Part shown: positions 12,108 to 23,690 of the stretch, piece by piece | Numbering within the stretch: position 1 is the first letter of the stretch | How the letters are laid out: each line of letters begins with the position of its first letter | Source: Apostichopus japonicus | Lineage: Eukaryota > Echinodermata > Holothuroidea > Aspidochirotida > Stichopodidae | NCBI RefSeq assembly: GCF_037975245.1 | Contig: NC_092564.1 | Span: forward strand, 18,001,984 to 18,065,983 | Direction of reading: 5' to 3' | Length of the DNA: 64,000 bases | The notes under the pieces: generated by a model | Seen by the model: only the letters and a program-made list of their open reading frames with translations | The model's database searches: none | What the model was told of the DNA's origin: nothing | Position numbers and translations under genes: made by a program

Positions 12108-13501
12108 TCTGTCTATCTGTTTATATGTCTGTATGTCTATCTGTCTATCTGCACAACTGCCTATCTGTCTATCTGTCTTTCTGTCTATCTGTCTATCTGT
12201 TTATATGTCTATCTGTCTTTCTGTCTATCTGTCTATCTGTTTATATGTCTATCTGTCTAACTGTCTATCTGTTTATATGTCTATCTGTCTAACTGTCTAT
12301 CTGTTTTATCTGTCTGTCTTTCTGTCTATCAATGTATCTGTATGTATATATGTCTATCTGTTTTATCTGTCTATCTGTATATCTGTCTATCTATCTGTCT
12401 ATCTGTCTTTCTGTCTATATGTCTATCTGTCTTTCTGTATATCTGTCTATCTCTCTATCTGTCTATCTGCCTATCTGCCTATCTGTCTGTCTGTCTATCT
12501 GTCTATCGCCTAACTGTCTAACTGTCTATCTGTGAATCTGTCTATCTGTCTATCTCTCTATCTGTCCATCTGCCTATCGGCCTATCTGTCTGTCTGTCTA
12601 TCTGTCTAACCGTCTATCTGTCTATCTGTCTGTCTATCTGTATAACTGTCTATCTGTCTATATGTCTATCTGTCTATCTGTATATCTTTCTATCTGTCTA
12701 TCTGTCGTTCTATCTTTCTGTCTATCTGTCTATCTGTTTATATGTCTATCTGTCTAACTGTCTATCTGTCTATCTGTCTAACTGTTTATCTGTCTATCTG
12801 TCTTTCTCTCTATCTATCTATCTGTCTGTCTATCTGTTTAACTGTCTATCTGTCTATATGTCTATCTGTCTATCTGTATATCTTTCTATCTGTCTATCTG
12901 TCGTTCTGTCTTTCTGTCTATCTGTCTATCTGTTTATATGTCTATCTGTCTAACTGTCTATCTGTCTGTCTTTCTGTCTATCTATTTATCTGTATTTCTA
13001 TCTGTCTATCTGTTTTATCTGTCTATCTGTCTTTCTGTCTATCTGTCTATCTGTGTATCTGTGTATCTGTCTGTCTTTCTGTCTATCTGTCTATCTGTCT
13101 TTTTGTCTATCTGTATATTTGTCTATCTGTCTTTCTGTCTATCTGTGTATCTGTGTATCTGTATATCTGTCTATCTCTCTATCTGTCTATCTGCCTATCT
13201 GCCTATCTGTCTGTCTGTCTATCTGTCTATCTGCCTAACTGTCTAACTGTCTATCTGTGAATCTGTCTATCTGTCTATCTCTCTTTCTGTCCATCTGCCT
13301 ATCTGCCTATCTGTCTGTCTGTCTATCTGTCTAACCGTCTATCTGTCTATCTGTCTAACTGTTTATCTGTCTATCTGTCTAACTGTCTGTCTGTCTGCCT
13401 GTCTGCCTGCCTGCCTGCCTGTCTGTCTGTCTGCCTGTCTGTCTGTCTGTCTATCTGTCTATCTGTCTATCTGTCTATCTATCTGTCTATCTATCTATCT
13501 G

Positions 13502-13600
<99 letters not shown>

Positions 13601-13605
13601 GTCTA

Positions 13606-13656
<51 letters not shown>

Positions 13657-13665
13657 TTCTATCTA

Positions 13666-13708
<43 letters not shown>

Positions 13709-13782
13709 GTCTGTCTATCTATCTATCTATCTGTCTGTCTGTATGTCTGTCTATCTATCTATCTATCTATCTAAATATATCT
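12108..13782 (+). repeat. CTAT/CTGT tetranucleotide array 3
   Basis: About 1.67 kb. The left two thirds are degenerate. The right end (13380-13780) is much purer, with long perfect CTAT and CTGT runs and one CTGC patch near 13390-13440. The purity gradient points to active slippage at the right end. Confidence 0.95.
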
Positions 13783-13837
13783 ATCTAATCTAGCCTAATT
13801 CGTTATAATCAAAAAGATAATAATAATAGAAAGCATC

Positions 13838-14460
13838 ATACCTACATGTTTCCACTTCGATGCGGATAGGCAGTCTTTCTAACGAAGTTTATTACCTATA
13901 TATTTTTTAAAGCGATCATACCAACAAAACAGTTATAAAGGATAAAATCGTCGTATAAACATAGCCTTATTAAAAGTGATGGAACATCAACTTACAGTAT
14001 TCAATTTTAACATCGCCGAAAAAGGAACAAACTGTGATGGTAATGTAAGTGAGAATAATAGAGAGTATAGAGTCATAGAAATGCAAACTTACCATCGCAT
14101 TCCAGAAAGGTAACTCTTTCAAATCCAGTCTGACAGTTGCACATGTAACTCCCTATGGTATTAGCACAAGTTGTTGAGGTCGGGTTACAGTCTCCGTTAT
14201 TTACCGTGCACTCATCCATGTCTACAAAAATATTTTTGAAGTAAGAAATTAAGAATAATCAAAATGGTAATATATATTAGTGCAATTTAAAACGAATAGA
14301 GTCCTCGTGCACTCGGGAAAATGTAAAATTGACAACAAATAAATCCAGAAATCCAGAATCGAATGGAGTAAAACATTTACAAACTTTTGGTAAGCACCTC
14401 ACATCAGCATTAGGCCTAGAGGGGAGCGCTGTTAGCAAGAGACCATCCTTTCTATTTTGA
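13838..14460 (-). repeat. EGF-exon duplication unit, copy 1 (exon 10 with flanks)
   Basis: Same unit as the other two copies. Its far edge (14380-14460) is diverged and is not followed by the CTAT/CTGT repeat. The repeat arrays may therefore have expanded only at the junctions between later copies. Confidence 0.82.
14093..14221 (-). CDS. Gene A exon 10: calcium-binding EGF module 2
   Basis: The 43-codon phase 1-1 exon reads [19 protein letters not shown], then [15 protein letters not shown] and FLECDG. It has six cysteines, a cbEGF N-terminal motif and the C-x-N-x4-Y-x-C hydroxylation consensus. It is nearly identical to exons 6815-6943 and 5454-5582, differing mainly in DMDEC and CQTGF. This marks it as one of three recent duplicates. 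Confidence 0.92.
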
Positions 14461-15218
14461 AGCAATTGTATTCTTACATTCTCCCTGTAATGAGTTGTGC
14501 CTTTCATAACTCAGTACTGTAAGGATTCGAACAAAGTATGACTGCTTTTCGGAGACTTAACGTATAATCTCACCAGAGCCTTACCAACCCCCCCCCCCCC
14601 CCCCCAAAAAAACAGGAGTACACACAGATTCCACGACTAACTCACTTGTATTTGTTGCTTATATCAAAATGCAGAAAATCAGAAGGGCCCCTCACTATTG
14701 CTATCCTCAGCCACACCCACCGAATAAGTAATGGAAAAGTATATGTCATTGTATCCCCTTACTCTCACAACCATTTCATCTTCTTTAATATTCCGTCCAC
14801 AAAAGATGATGTTGACTTTTCTAGCATAAACTTCAGTTTTACTAAAATATTCACCGGGCGTTGGAACTATAGTGGAAATCTCCTACGTTGTCAAATTCAG
14901 TCCTTTCTTAACAGCGTTCTCGTTCGTCCGTCGATAATTTACTTCATACTTTCCAACAGCTGCCCGTTGTTGTTGGGTATTCACATGGAGGCTGTGCTTT
15001 CCTTATCAGGGCGGTGATGGTGGGACACATAGAGGGTACGGATACGATGGACTTTGCACTGTCCTCCTTCAGACACGGCACGATAGTCTCAAAGACGTTT
15101 GGAAAAATACTGACATACTTTCATACACTTGGAAGGATACGGCCTCTCGCTCATTTCCATGCACCCGCCTATCTAAACAAGCCCCCCTTCCCATCCCCGT
15201 TTGAGTATATATACTCAC

Positions 15219-15341
15219 CGTCGCATGGCCCTGTAGTTGATGATAGAACGAACCCGGTCGGGCAGTCACAGGTTTCCGAAATGTCGTTACAAAATATAAC
15301 ATTGTTAATGCCGGTGTCACATTGGATATCGTTGCAAGAAT
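15219..15341 (-). CDS. Gene A exon 9: EGF-like module 1
   Basis: The 41-codon phase 1-1 exon encodes DSCNDIQCDTGINNVIFC, then a CDCPTGF core and PCDG at the end, with six cysteines in EGF order. It lacks the D-x-D/N-E calcium-binding start and the Asp/Asn hydroxylation consensus. It is therefore the most divergent EGF of this gene. Confidence 0.8.
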
Positions 15342-15824
15342 CTAGAAGAGAAAATATGTTAGCAATATGTACTTAATAGTTCCATATATACACAGCAGTC
15401 AGGGAACTTTGTTTTATGTCGATAAAAATGTAAGAAAAGGGCATTCTGAAGTATACCTATGACTTGTAATGTTTTGTAAATGTAAAGTGACTACAGTGTG
15501 AAGGAAGTTAGGAAGATCATTAAATATTGACGTATATTTTAAAAATCTGTAATTTATTCACTTTAATAAATGAACACATTCTTTCTTTATCATATAGTCA
15601 TTTTTTAAAGGGTTTTGGAGACATTCGGCAGAAACAGTTATGATAAGTGATTATATATAGTGAGACCGCATTCAAATTATACTGACGTGCTTTATGGAAC
15701 CTGTATGATGTGTCTTTACCATAACATCATGCGGATTGCCATCTTCCGGCTAAGATATAATACACAAATATGTTCCTAGGAAACCCATGCCAGATAAACC
15801 ATTCATAAACCACAGAATACATAC

Positions 15825-15989
15825 CGCTTGGGGTAGATTCCGCAGTTGTCATTTCTGTTGATCCTGCTGTTGATCCTTCCGTTGATCCTTCCGCTGATCC
15901 TCGTGTTGATCCTTCCGTTGACCCTTCCGTTGACCCTTCCGTTGACCCTTCCGTTGTGGCCATCACATTTGTAGATGGGAATTGACATT
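15825..15989 (-). CDS. Gene A exon 8: Thr/Ser/Glu/Gly repeat linker
   Basis: A 55-codon exon in phase 1-1. After ECQFPSTNVMATT it encodes an imperfect four-residue repeat, EGST, in about eight units with variants RGSA and AGST, then EMTTAESTPSG. The underlying DNA is a 12-bp tandem repeat, so copy number could vary between alleles. The composition suggests an O-glycosylated stalk between the lectin-like and EGF parts. The exon lies between two well-supported exons in frame. Confidence 0.75.
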
Positions 15990-17030
<1,041 letters not shown>

Positions 17031-17140
17031 CTCTCTCACAAATGAAGTTTGTAAAGGACTCGGTGCATGGTAGTCTTTGCAAACGTCCGCTATCCTTGCC
17101 GTTCAATACGAAGCAAGACCCGCCTATCCCAGATAGGTCA
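17031..17140 (-). CDS. Gene A exon 7: CTLD2, C-terminal third
   Basis: CFVLNGKDSGRLQRLPC followed by TESFTNFICERG is the closing half of a CTLD, with the last two cysteines and the FICER tail. Phase 2 in, phase 1 out. The intron that follows in transcription order contains the long GAT tract and the CATC repeats. Confidence 0.85.
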
Positions 17141-18851
17141 CTGTTTAAACATCAAAAGTACAATATTTTTTGACGAATTTCAAGCGTTTGCACATATACG
17201 ATGTACATACTACTACATACTATGTTTTTGTATATACTTTGTATTTGTAAATACCATGTATATTTGTACATATATACTATGCACACTCTTTTGAAGAGAT
17301 GGATTTCCAGCATTTGTACATATTAGGCATATACTTTCTTCCTCCTTTGTTACTAAGATGAAACTGAATGAAAACTGAATCGTACCTAGATGTTTCTTCT
17401 GAGGAGAGAGATATAGTAATAGGAAAAGTCGTCTCTTCGGTCGTTATTCGATTCCATTTGCGACGAGTATTCGACCATTACTTGACTGTACTCGACCTGT
17501 TCCTCGTTGAGTTTGGCTTGTAATCGGGAAATTTTGGAATCGAGTGTTAATACTAGTGCAGACAGAAGTATACCCTCAGTCGAGCTTTATAATGTGTACC
17601 TGTGTTCAGCCACATACACTCATACCAAGGTTGTAACCAGATATCTGATCAACTTAAGTCAGTCCCCTGAAATTTCACGTTTCCCCCTCCGTTGCCCTAT
17701 TACGTACTTTGAATCACATGTACTGTCGTCAAAACGAACTTTTTTTACCACCATTTAATAACAAACTCTATGAGATATTGTGTGAGTTGCAGCTTCGAAG
17801 GCACGGAAGTATTATAGTGATGTGAAGTCCTAAGCCAATACTCAGGACGAATGGTACGCTTCTTACTTAATTACTATAAAGCAAGTTTCAGTGGAGTCGA
17901 GAGCCATACGTCAGACCCCACTAGATGTCACCGAGCCCCTCTTTGAAGCCTTTGTTTTGATTATATTATGAAACCGAGCACAAAGAAATATTATCCCATA
18001 TTTTCTCCGCTCACTAATAGATCCCGGGCCCAGGGGTTGCCCATGCACCCCCACCCCCCTGACCCTCTCTCGCCAGGTCTGATAAACCAAAGAGGATAAT
18101 ACTACATACTACCGCAACGTCATTCCAATTGCTTTGAATTTCCCCAGAGCATCTACCGCTGTGAAGATCAAGGTTCAGCCTTGCTTACGTCGTATTGTTG
18201 GAGAGATATAGACAAGGTCTATAGAATTGACGATAGTTATGTTGAACATAGAACTGATTTATAATTATTGCAAGTATATTTACTCTTGGATGTAACTGAT
18301 CAATATAACTTTCGTGTGGATTTACATTATATTACGTAATATACAATAAACTATAAGACACCAACAGAGGAGGTACGTGAAACGTCTGGGGCAGCGAAGC
18401 TATACTAACAAAGCCAAATAGACTTGTCCAAATTCCCATACAAATAGGAGCACTGACATAAGGTGAGCACGTTGGGAGCCTCCTTACAAGCTGAGATTCG
18501 TTATATATGGTGTTGAGATTCACAAGTCAGTGCTGTTTGATAGACTAGTATATATAATGACACATTGCACGTATACACATATGAAACTCGTTGAATTGAA
18601 TGCGTATACAAAACATAATTTGATTTACTTATTGGAAATCCGACTTTCTCGAGACTGAGGAATGTTTCATATTAGTTGTCCTTTCTCCTCTTCCTTTATT
18701 CCACTATTAATTTCTTCTTTCTCAACCAACCTAATAGTCTCACGCATCTTATACCATGTTTGAAATGTTCCGTTTCTTGTCGGGTAAAAGAACAAACAAT
18801 ATATCTAATGGATTGACGACATTTGCAAAGTTCTTTAGACCAAATACTTAC

Positions 18852-18961
18852 GGGACGGTTGGTTCACTTCTATCTGGCCATCGCAGTGTCCCCGATCCAT
18901 CATCTTGCAAACCCACCAAATACGCTTGGTTGGTGTCGGGTATATTTGCTGCTATTGAAGC
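18852..18961 (-). CDS. Gene A exon 6: CTLD2, middle third
   Basis: The exon encodes NQAYLVGLQDDGSGTLRWPD then RSEPTVP. YLVGL matches the WIGL strand and the following acidic/W segment matches the CTLD long-loop entry. SEPT sits where some lectins carry EPN, but the EPN or QPD triplet itself is absent. Phase 0 in, phase 2 out. Confidence 0.85.
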
Positions 18962-19150
18962 CTAGAAGAAACCAGTTCCATATTATCGGTAGTCTACTTG
19001 TTTCTATATTTCTATATTGCTATATAAGCCACCACAATGATGTTTTTTTTTTGTTTTTTTGTTATGCAGGTTAAGTTAAAGCAAAGTCAAGATTCATCTT
19101 ATCATAGGTGATTGAGATACATGTGATGAACAACTCTCCCATACACCATA

Positions 19151-19546
19151 TTAGACAAGAATCTCGGGTTAGGGTATATATCACTAGTTAGAAGATCCTT
19201 CTCAATTAACTCTGAAGAGCGTAACAGGTCGAAACATGTCGCCATGTGTATTAGACAAGAATCTCGGGTTTGGGTATATATCACTAGTTAGAAGATCCTT
19301 CTCAATTAACTCTGAAGAGCGTAACAGGTCGAAACATGTCGCCATGTGTATTAGTAGAATCTCGGGTTAGGGTATATATCACTAGTTAGAAGATCCTTCT
19401 CAATTAACTCTGAAGAGCGTAACAGGTCGAAACATGTCGCCATGTGTATTAGTAGAATCTCGGGTTAGGGTATATATCACTAGTTAGAAGATCCTTCTCA
19501 ATTAACTCTGAAGAGCCTAACAGGTCGAAACATGTCGCCATGTGTA
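19151..19546 (+). repeat. Minisatellite, four tandem 98-100 bp units
   Basis: Units start at about 19151, 19251, 19351 and 19449, each beginning TTAG and containing ATCTCGGGTTAGGG and ending CATGTCGCCATGTGTA. Units 1-2 are 100 bp with ACAAGAATC; units 3-4 are 98 bp with TAGAATC. Almost no other differences, so the array is young. It lies in the CTLD2 intron of gene A. Confidence 0.95.
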
Positions 19547-19944
19547 TTAGTAGTGCTTGGAAGCTTTATTATTATTTTTTTTGATAATGCATGTCTCCTT
19601 TCATTGTTTTGTTTTTAAATGCATGTTTCCTTTCATTGGGTAGTATGCAGGGTGGAATCTACTAAATTTAGTTTAGCAAGAGTTAATAGCAGTCTCACGT
19701 GTGTACGTGGGTTTGTGTGTGATTGTTTGTGTTTTTATTTTTGGAAACCCTAATTTTGGTAGTGTAAGGCGTCTCTGTGTTCTATGGGTAATTTACCAAT
19801 TAGCGACCATAATTTACGAATTTGGATCCAATACTCGCCCGGTGACAAAGATCAAAATATATACACAAACGTCATGGATTGCCCTGAGAACAGTTCTATC
19901 TCAACTGTAAATTGGATTTTCTGCTAAAACATTGAAAAACTCAC

Positions 19945-20099
19945 AAAGTTGCAGTCGTAAAAATTCGCTCTAGCAAGCGTTCCCCCTTCTAGTGCACATT
20001 CATCCGCAGCTCCAGTAAACGTGAACCCTGGGTTAATGTTTGAATAATATCGATAACATCTGTCGTTTATCGGTGTCCAATCGGGTGGACAAAGCAAAT
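19945..20099 (-). CDS. Gene A exon 5: CTLD2, N-terminal third
   Basis: CPPDWTPINDRCYRYY followed by FTGAADECALEGGTLARAN is a clear CTLD opening: the CPxxW motif, the RCY strand and the AxxxCxxxGGxLA helix. The exon enters in phase 1 and leaves in phase 0 through GTGAGT. It directly follows the CTLD1 C-terminal exon, so the two lectin-like domains are adjacent with only a few residues between them. Confidence 0.88.
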
Positions 20100-20533
20100 C
20101 TGGAAATGCTGAAAAGATACATAATTAACACCTGTGAAGCATCTTATATACAACATATTCATAACCACTGTATATATCGCAGACATTACATAAATATAGT
20201 CACACAACGCTCTTACTTGGTCAAATCTAAGACTGGGTCCTTGCGTGGGTTGAAATTTTGTAAGCTTCACAACCATGAAAAAACTGTGGCGATTGGTTAA
20301 GTAGTTTTTCTCAGACACACCTGTTGTTTGTTACGGAACCAATTAACAAAGTGCCAACAAATAGCTCATTGATATGCAACATTTGTCAACAAAGATCACG
20401 TGAGCCTTTTCATAGTTTCGTTACGTGTTTCTTAAATTACATAAGTACATGCACATTTACTCGTGCTCTTACAACTGGCAATGGTACTCGGCGATCTTGT
20501 ACTCGTAATCGCTTAATCGTAATTTGTACTTAC

Positions 20534-20652
20534 CATTTGCTGGTCGTAGTGCGCATATGAACCTTGCCGTGTAGCTCACACAGTCTCTGGCCATTAGGTC
20601 TCCATTCAAGAATACCCAACAACATGGGGACGGTGAACAAGCACCCAAGACT
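20534..20652 (-). CDS. Gene A exon 4: CTLD1, C-terminal third
   Basis: The exon encodes a CTLD ending: CCWVFLNGDLMARDCVSYTARFICALRP. The pair of cysteines before FIC and the FICALR tail match the last disulphide-forming strand of the fold. Phase 2 in and phase 1 out joins it to both neighbours. The Ca2+/sugar-binding WND triplet usual in this strand is replaced, so carbohydrate binding through a canonical calcium site is unlikely. Confidence 0.78.
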
Positions 20653-22548
20653 CTGAGAGACAAGGAAATGAAGAATGTTGAAACGTTGTTGTCATCACCG
20701 GTGGTGCCTCCCCCACCCACATACTCCCACAACCCAAAAATAAGTGGGTGATCCCTGATAGGTAACATTTAAAAAAAACATAGTGTACATTTCATAAATA
20801 TATAACATGTCCTTCGTCAACATCGTTACAAAAAGTTACCAAATAAAGTGTTACTTTGCATCTAGGTACCTTCTAGGTGGGACACCCTCCCACCCCCCCC
20901 CCCCCCTTCCAAAAAAATCGCCCAACCCAGCGAACCAAACCGTGGTGGAAGTTGCGTCCCCGGATCGTCGACATCGTCAAAATAGTTAAAAAAAGGAAGC
21001 AAGGGTCGTGCGCAAGTTTGCATGAGAGGTTCAGCTGTTAGGAGTATAAGAGCTATAGGGATAAATTAATCGTAATGAGCACACACAACAAAAACAGACT
21101 TCACTCCGATTGTCAGTTTGGGGAGAAAACATGGGGTTTGTAGATCAAACATTTAAAAAAATTTCAGGTGCGACATCCATATATATCTTTCCTGACCCAG
21201 CTTAGACGAATATACAACAACAACTGGGGACACAAAGAATGAGTAAAATATCTCTCAAAGAAACGAGTTATGACACTTTGTTTCGAGTAAAGTTGATACA
21301 TATTATACAATACTAGGTATACATACTTAACATATCAGTTTTGTTTTGTCGCATTTCATGTACAACTGTGCGCGTCCCCACGCAAACCCCTTCCAATGGA
21401 AAACTGTATAGACATGAACCTTTTTAGCGCTCGTGTGATGTCGTACATGACTGATATGATTTCATACATGGATTTTCATGTACACCCGAGTGTACACTAC
21501 TGATTAGAGGAGGGGAAAATTAACAATGAAAGTTGTACATAGGGACATGGATGGATTTCCAGGCCATGTTTTTTTTTCTACAGTGAACAATAGGGTTGAA
21601 CTTTTGACCTCGAGGTGTTTAATCAAACCTATCTGGATTGACATAATACGTGGCTGACTGAATGCGTCATAGTGTAAACTAGCCAATGATATCATTTGCT
21701 ATTACATTTCTGACACTCCCACATAGGAACTTAGCCCTTGCAACAAAAACGTCCCCTCCCCTCCCCCCCCCCCCCCTCAAAAAAAATATATGACTTCATA
21801 TTCACGCTCGCCTCGCCTTGAATATCTGTGCACAGTGCATATGCGTTCGTTTACGTAGGTGTGCACGCACTCGATATGAATATCTCGTACGTGCATGTGT
21901 ACACACGCAATCGTACAAGCCCCGCCCCCCCCCCCCCATTCAACCAATCGGGATATAGAATGAGACAATAGATGCATTTCTCATTGGGTTGGCTGGACTA
22001 TTAACAGCTGTGAAATTGACAGTGGAAATACGACTCTTCCATTGAAACAAATTGATATGATGGCGTAATCTCCCCCCCCCCCCCCCCATCTCTCTTTCTC
22101 TTTCTCTCACACCATTTTTAGACATATCTGGGCTATCAAATAACTTTATAGTTAGGCCTACAAACAACATTGTGCTAATAACGACGGTATTTGAAATGTT
22201 TTGTATGCGGTTGAAAAAATAAGGGATAGCGTACACAAACCCACATCCCCCTGGTCCCATCCCTGTGATGTTTTAGTGATAAACATGTATACATTATCTT
22301 GTCATGCGGAATGCCTAAAACTTAACATTAAACTGTTTGATATCACGTGGTAAACTGGAATACATTATTAATTTCCAAAGCAAACGATTATAGCAGAGCT
22401 TATTCAATCACACAATATGGTAGGATACTGTTTTACAGTAACTAGTTCAGTAAAATTAGTGTAAAAGATCGACGTCACAGTTGTCTTTTATGTCTTCTGT
22501 TAATATTTTTCGTTTTAATTTTGGATAAAGTAAAAGATAGATACTCAC
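20653..22548 (-). other. Gene A intron between CTLD1 exons 4 and 3
   Basis: About 1.9 kb with several poly-C runs (near 20893, 21765, 21925 and 22073). No coding or RNA gene signal recognised. The frames at 21504-21695, 21777-21977 and 21940-22260 look random. Confidence 0.55.
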
Positions 22549-22643
22549 GGTGCGCCTACTTGTGGAAAAGGAACGAAGGCAGAACAATCTAGTAACCATT
22601 CGGGAGCTGTTGCAATGCATGCGTCTGTTAGCCCGACAAAATA
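22549..22643 (-). CDS. Gene A exon 3: CTLD1, middle third
   Basis: This short exon encodes YFVGLTDACIATAPEW and then LLDCSAFVPFPQVGAP. YFVGL corresponds to the conserved WIGL strand of CTLDs. It is phase 0 in and phase 2 out, the same pattern as 18852-18961 and 57162-57295. The acceptor is the weakest part of the model: it reads ...CTTGGAG before TAT, after a poor pyrimidine tract. The exact left boundary of the coding exon should be treated as provisional. Confidence 0.62.
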
Positions 22644-22879
22644 CTCCAAGTTAGGATTAGGATTAGGCTACATAGGTGGAAAAGTGTAAATTTAGCTTAT
22701 TTTGAATTCAAATCATCGAAATAAAATAGAAAATATAACTAAACAGTCTATCAGAACTCTTTTTTTTGTGACGTGGTAATCACATTTTGAATCGACTCTG
22801 TCTTTCACGATTTTAATGGCAATTAACTCAGTATATGGACATTGTTATACTGAAATCATTCGGAATTTAACACATTTAA

Positions 22880-23284
22880 GGCCCGGTCACACTACAGCGA
22901 TATTTTATCGGAATACGGTCCGATTTTTCCGATTTTAGGCCGAAGAGTGAGGTTTGTGGTAGTGAATGTAATGAATGCAGTGGAATATTCGAATACCTAC
23001 TTCAAATCTGAGGGGTTCTAGAACTGACTACATTCTGAAGTGACGTCACATCGAAAAACGATAAAAATCGGAAGAGAAATCGGATAGCTATCCGATAAAA
23101 GGAAACGGAGTCAATATCAAAAGTTAGGAGAGGGCTATTCCACATCAGAATGGCTCAACAGATAGCAAATCAGGTCCTTTATCCCTGTGGCTATAGAAGA
23201 CCCGAACGGAAAACAGGCTGTTTCGATTCCTCCGGGAAAATCGGATAGTATTCCGATAAAAAATCGGTATAGTGTGACCGGGCC
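22880..23284. mobile_element. MITE copy 1 (intact, about 405 bp)
   Basis: Terminal inverted repeats begin GGCCCGGTCACACTA and are followed by internal GATATTTTATCGG/CCGATAAAA inverted motifs. The left flank is TTAA and the right flank TTTAA, suggesting TTAA target duplication as in piggyBac or Kolobok-type families. No coding capacity. It is the uninterrupted twin of the copy at 23301-30945 and so gives the empty site for element E1. Confidence 0.85.
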
Positions 23285-23690
23285 TTTAAAGTGCCTTTAA
23301 GGCCCGGTCACACTACAGCGATATTTTATCGGAATACGGTCCGATTTTTCCGATTTTAGGCCGAAGAGTGAGGTTTGTGGTACACTCTTAAAACGTTGGT
23401 TAAAAAAAGAATGGTATAGGACCCCCGTGCACTTAATTGGTTAGTTTGTACCCTTAAGTTGGTTAACCGGCAGATTTTGGGCCATTCCAATAAGTATGTA
23501 CATTTCACAGTCCGACGTTTAACCAACTTGTTTATAACTTTACCGCTCACTGAGTAAAAAATTCGCGCGTACACATATATGTACACTGTACGTACATCAG
23601 TGCAGCATCTATAACACACACTACATAACACGTCATGCATAGTACGATCCCTGACAGGGTGGTTTAGTAATCAAGAATACAGCTAACGCC

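Noticed and set aside
5750-13260. Many plus-strand open frames of 60-250 codons reading repeated LSVYLSIC
   Set aside because: They arise from the 8-bp CTGTCTAT period, which has no stop in the plus frames. They are intronic and antisense to gene A, with no splice or start context.
14277-14507. Minus-strand 76-codon frame beside exon 14093-14221
   Set aside because: Lies in the duplicated intron flank. The equivalent frame is not conserved in the other two copies of the block.
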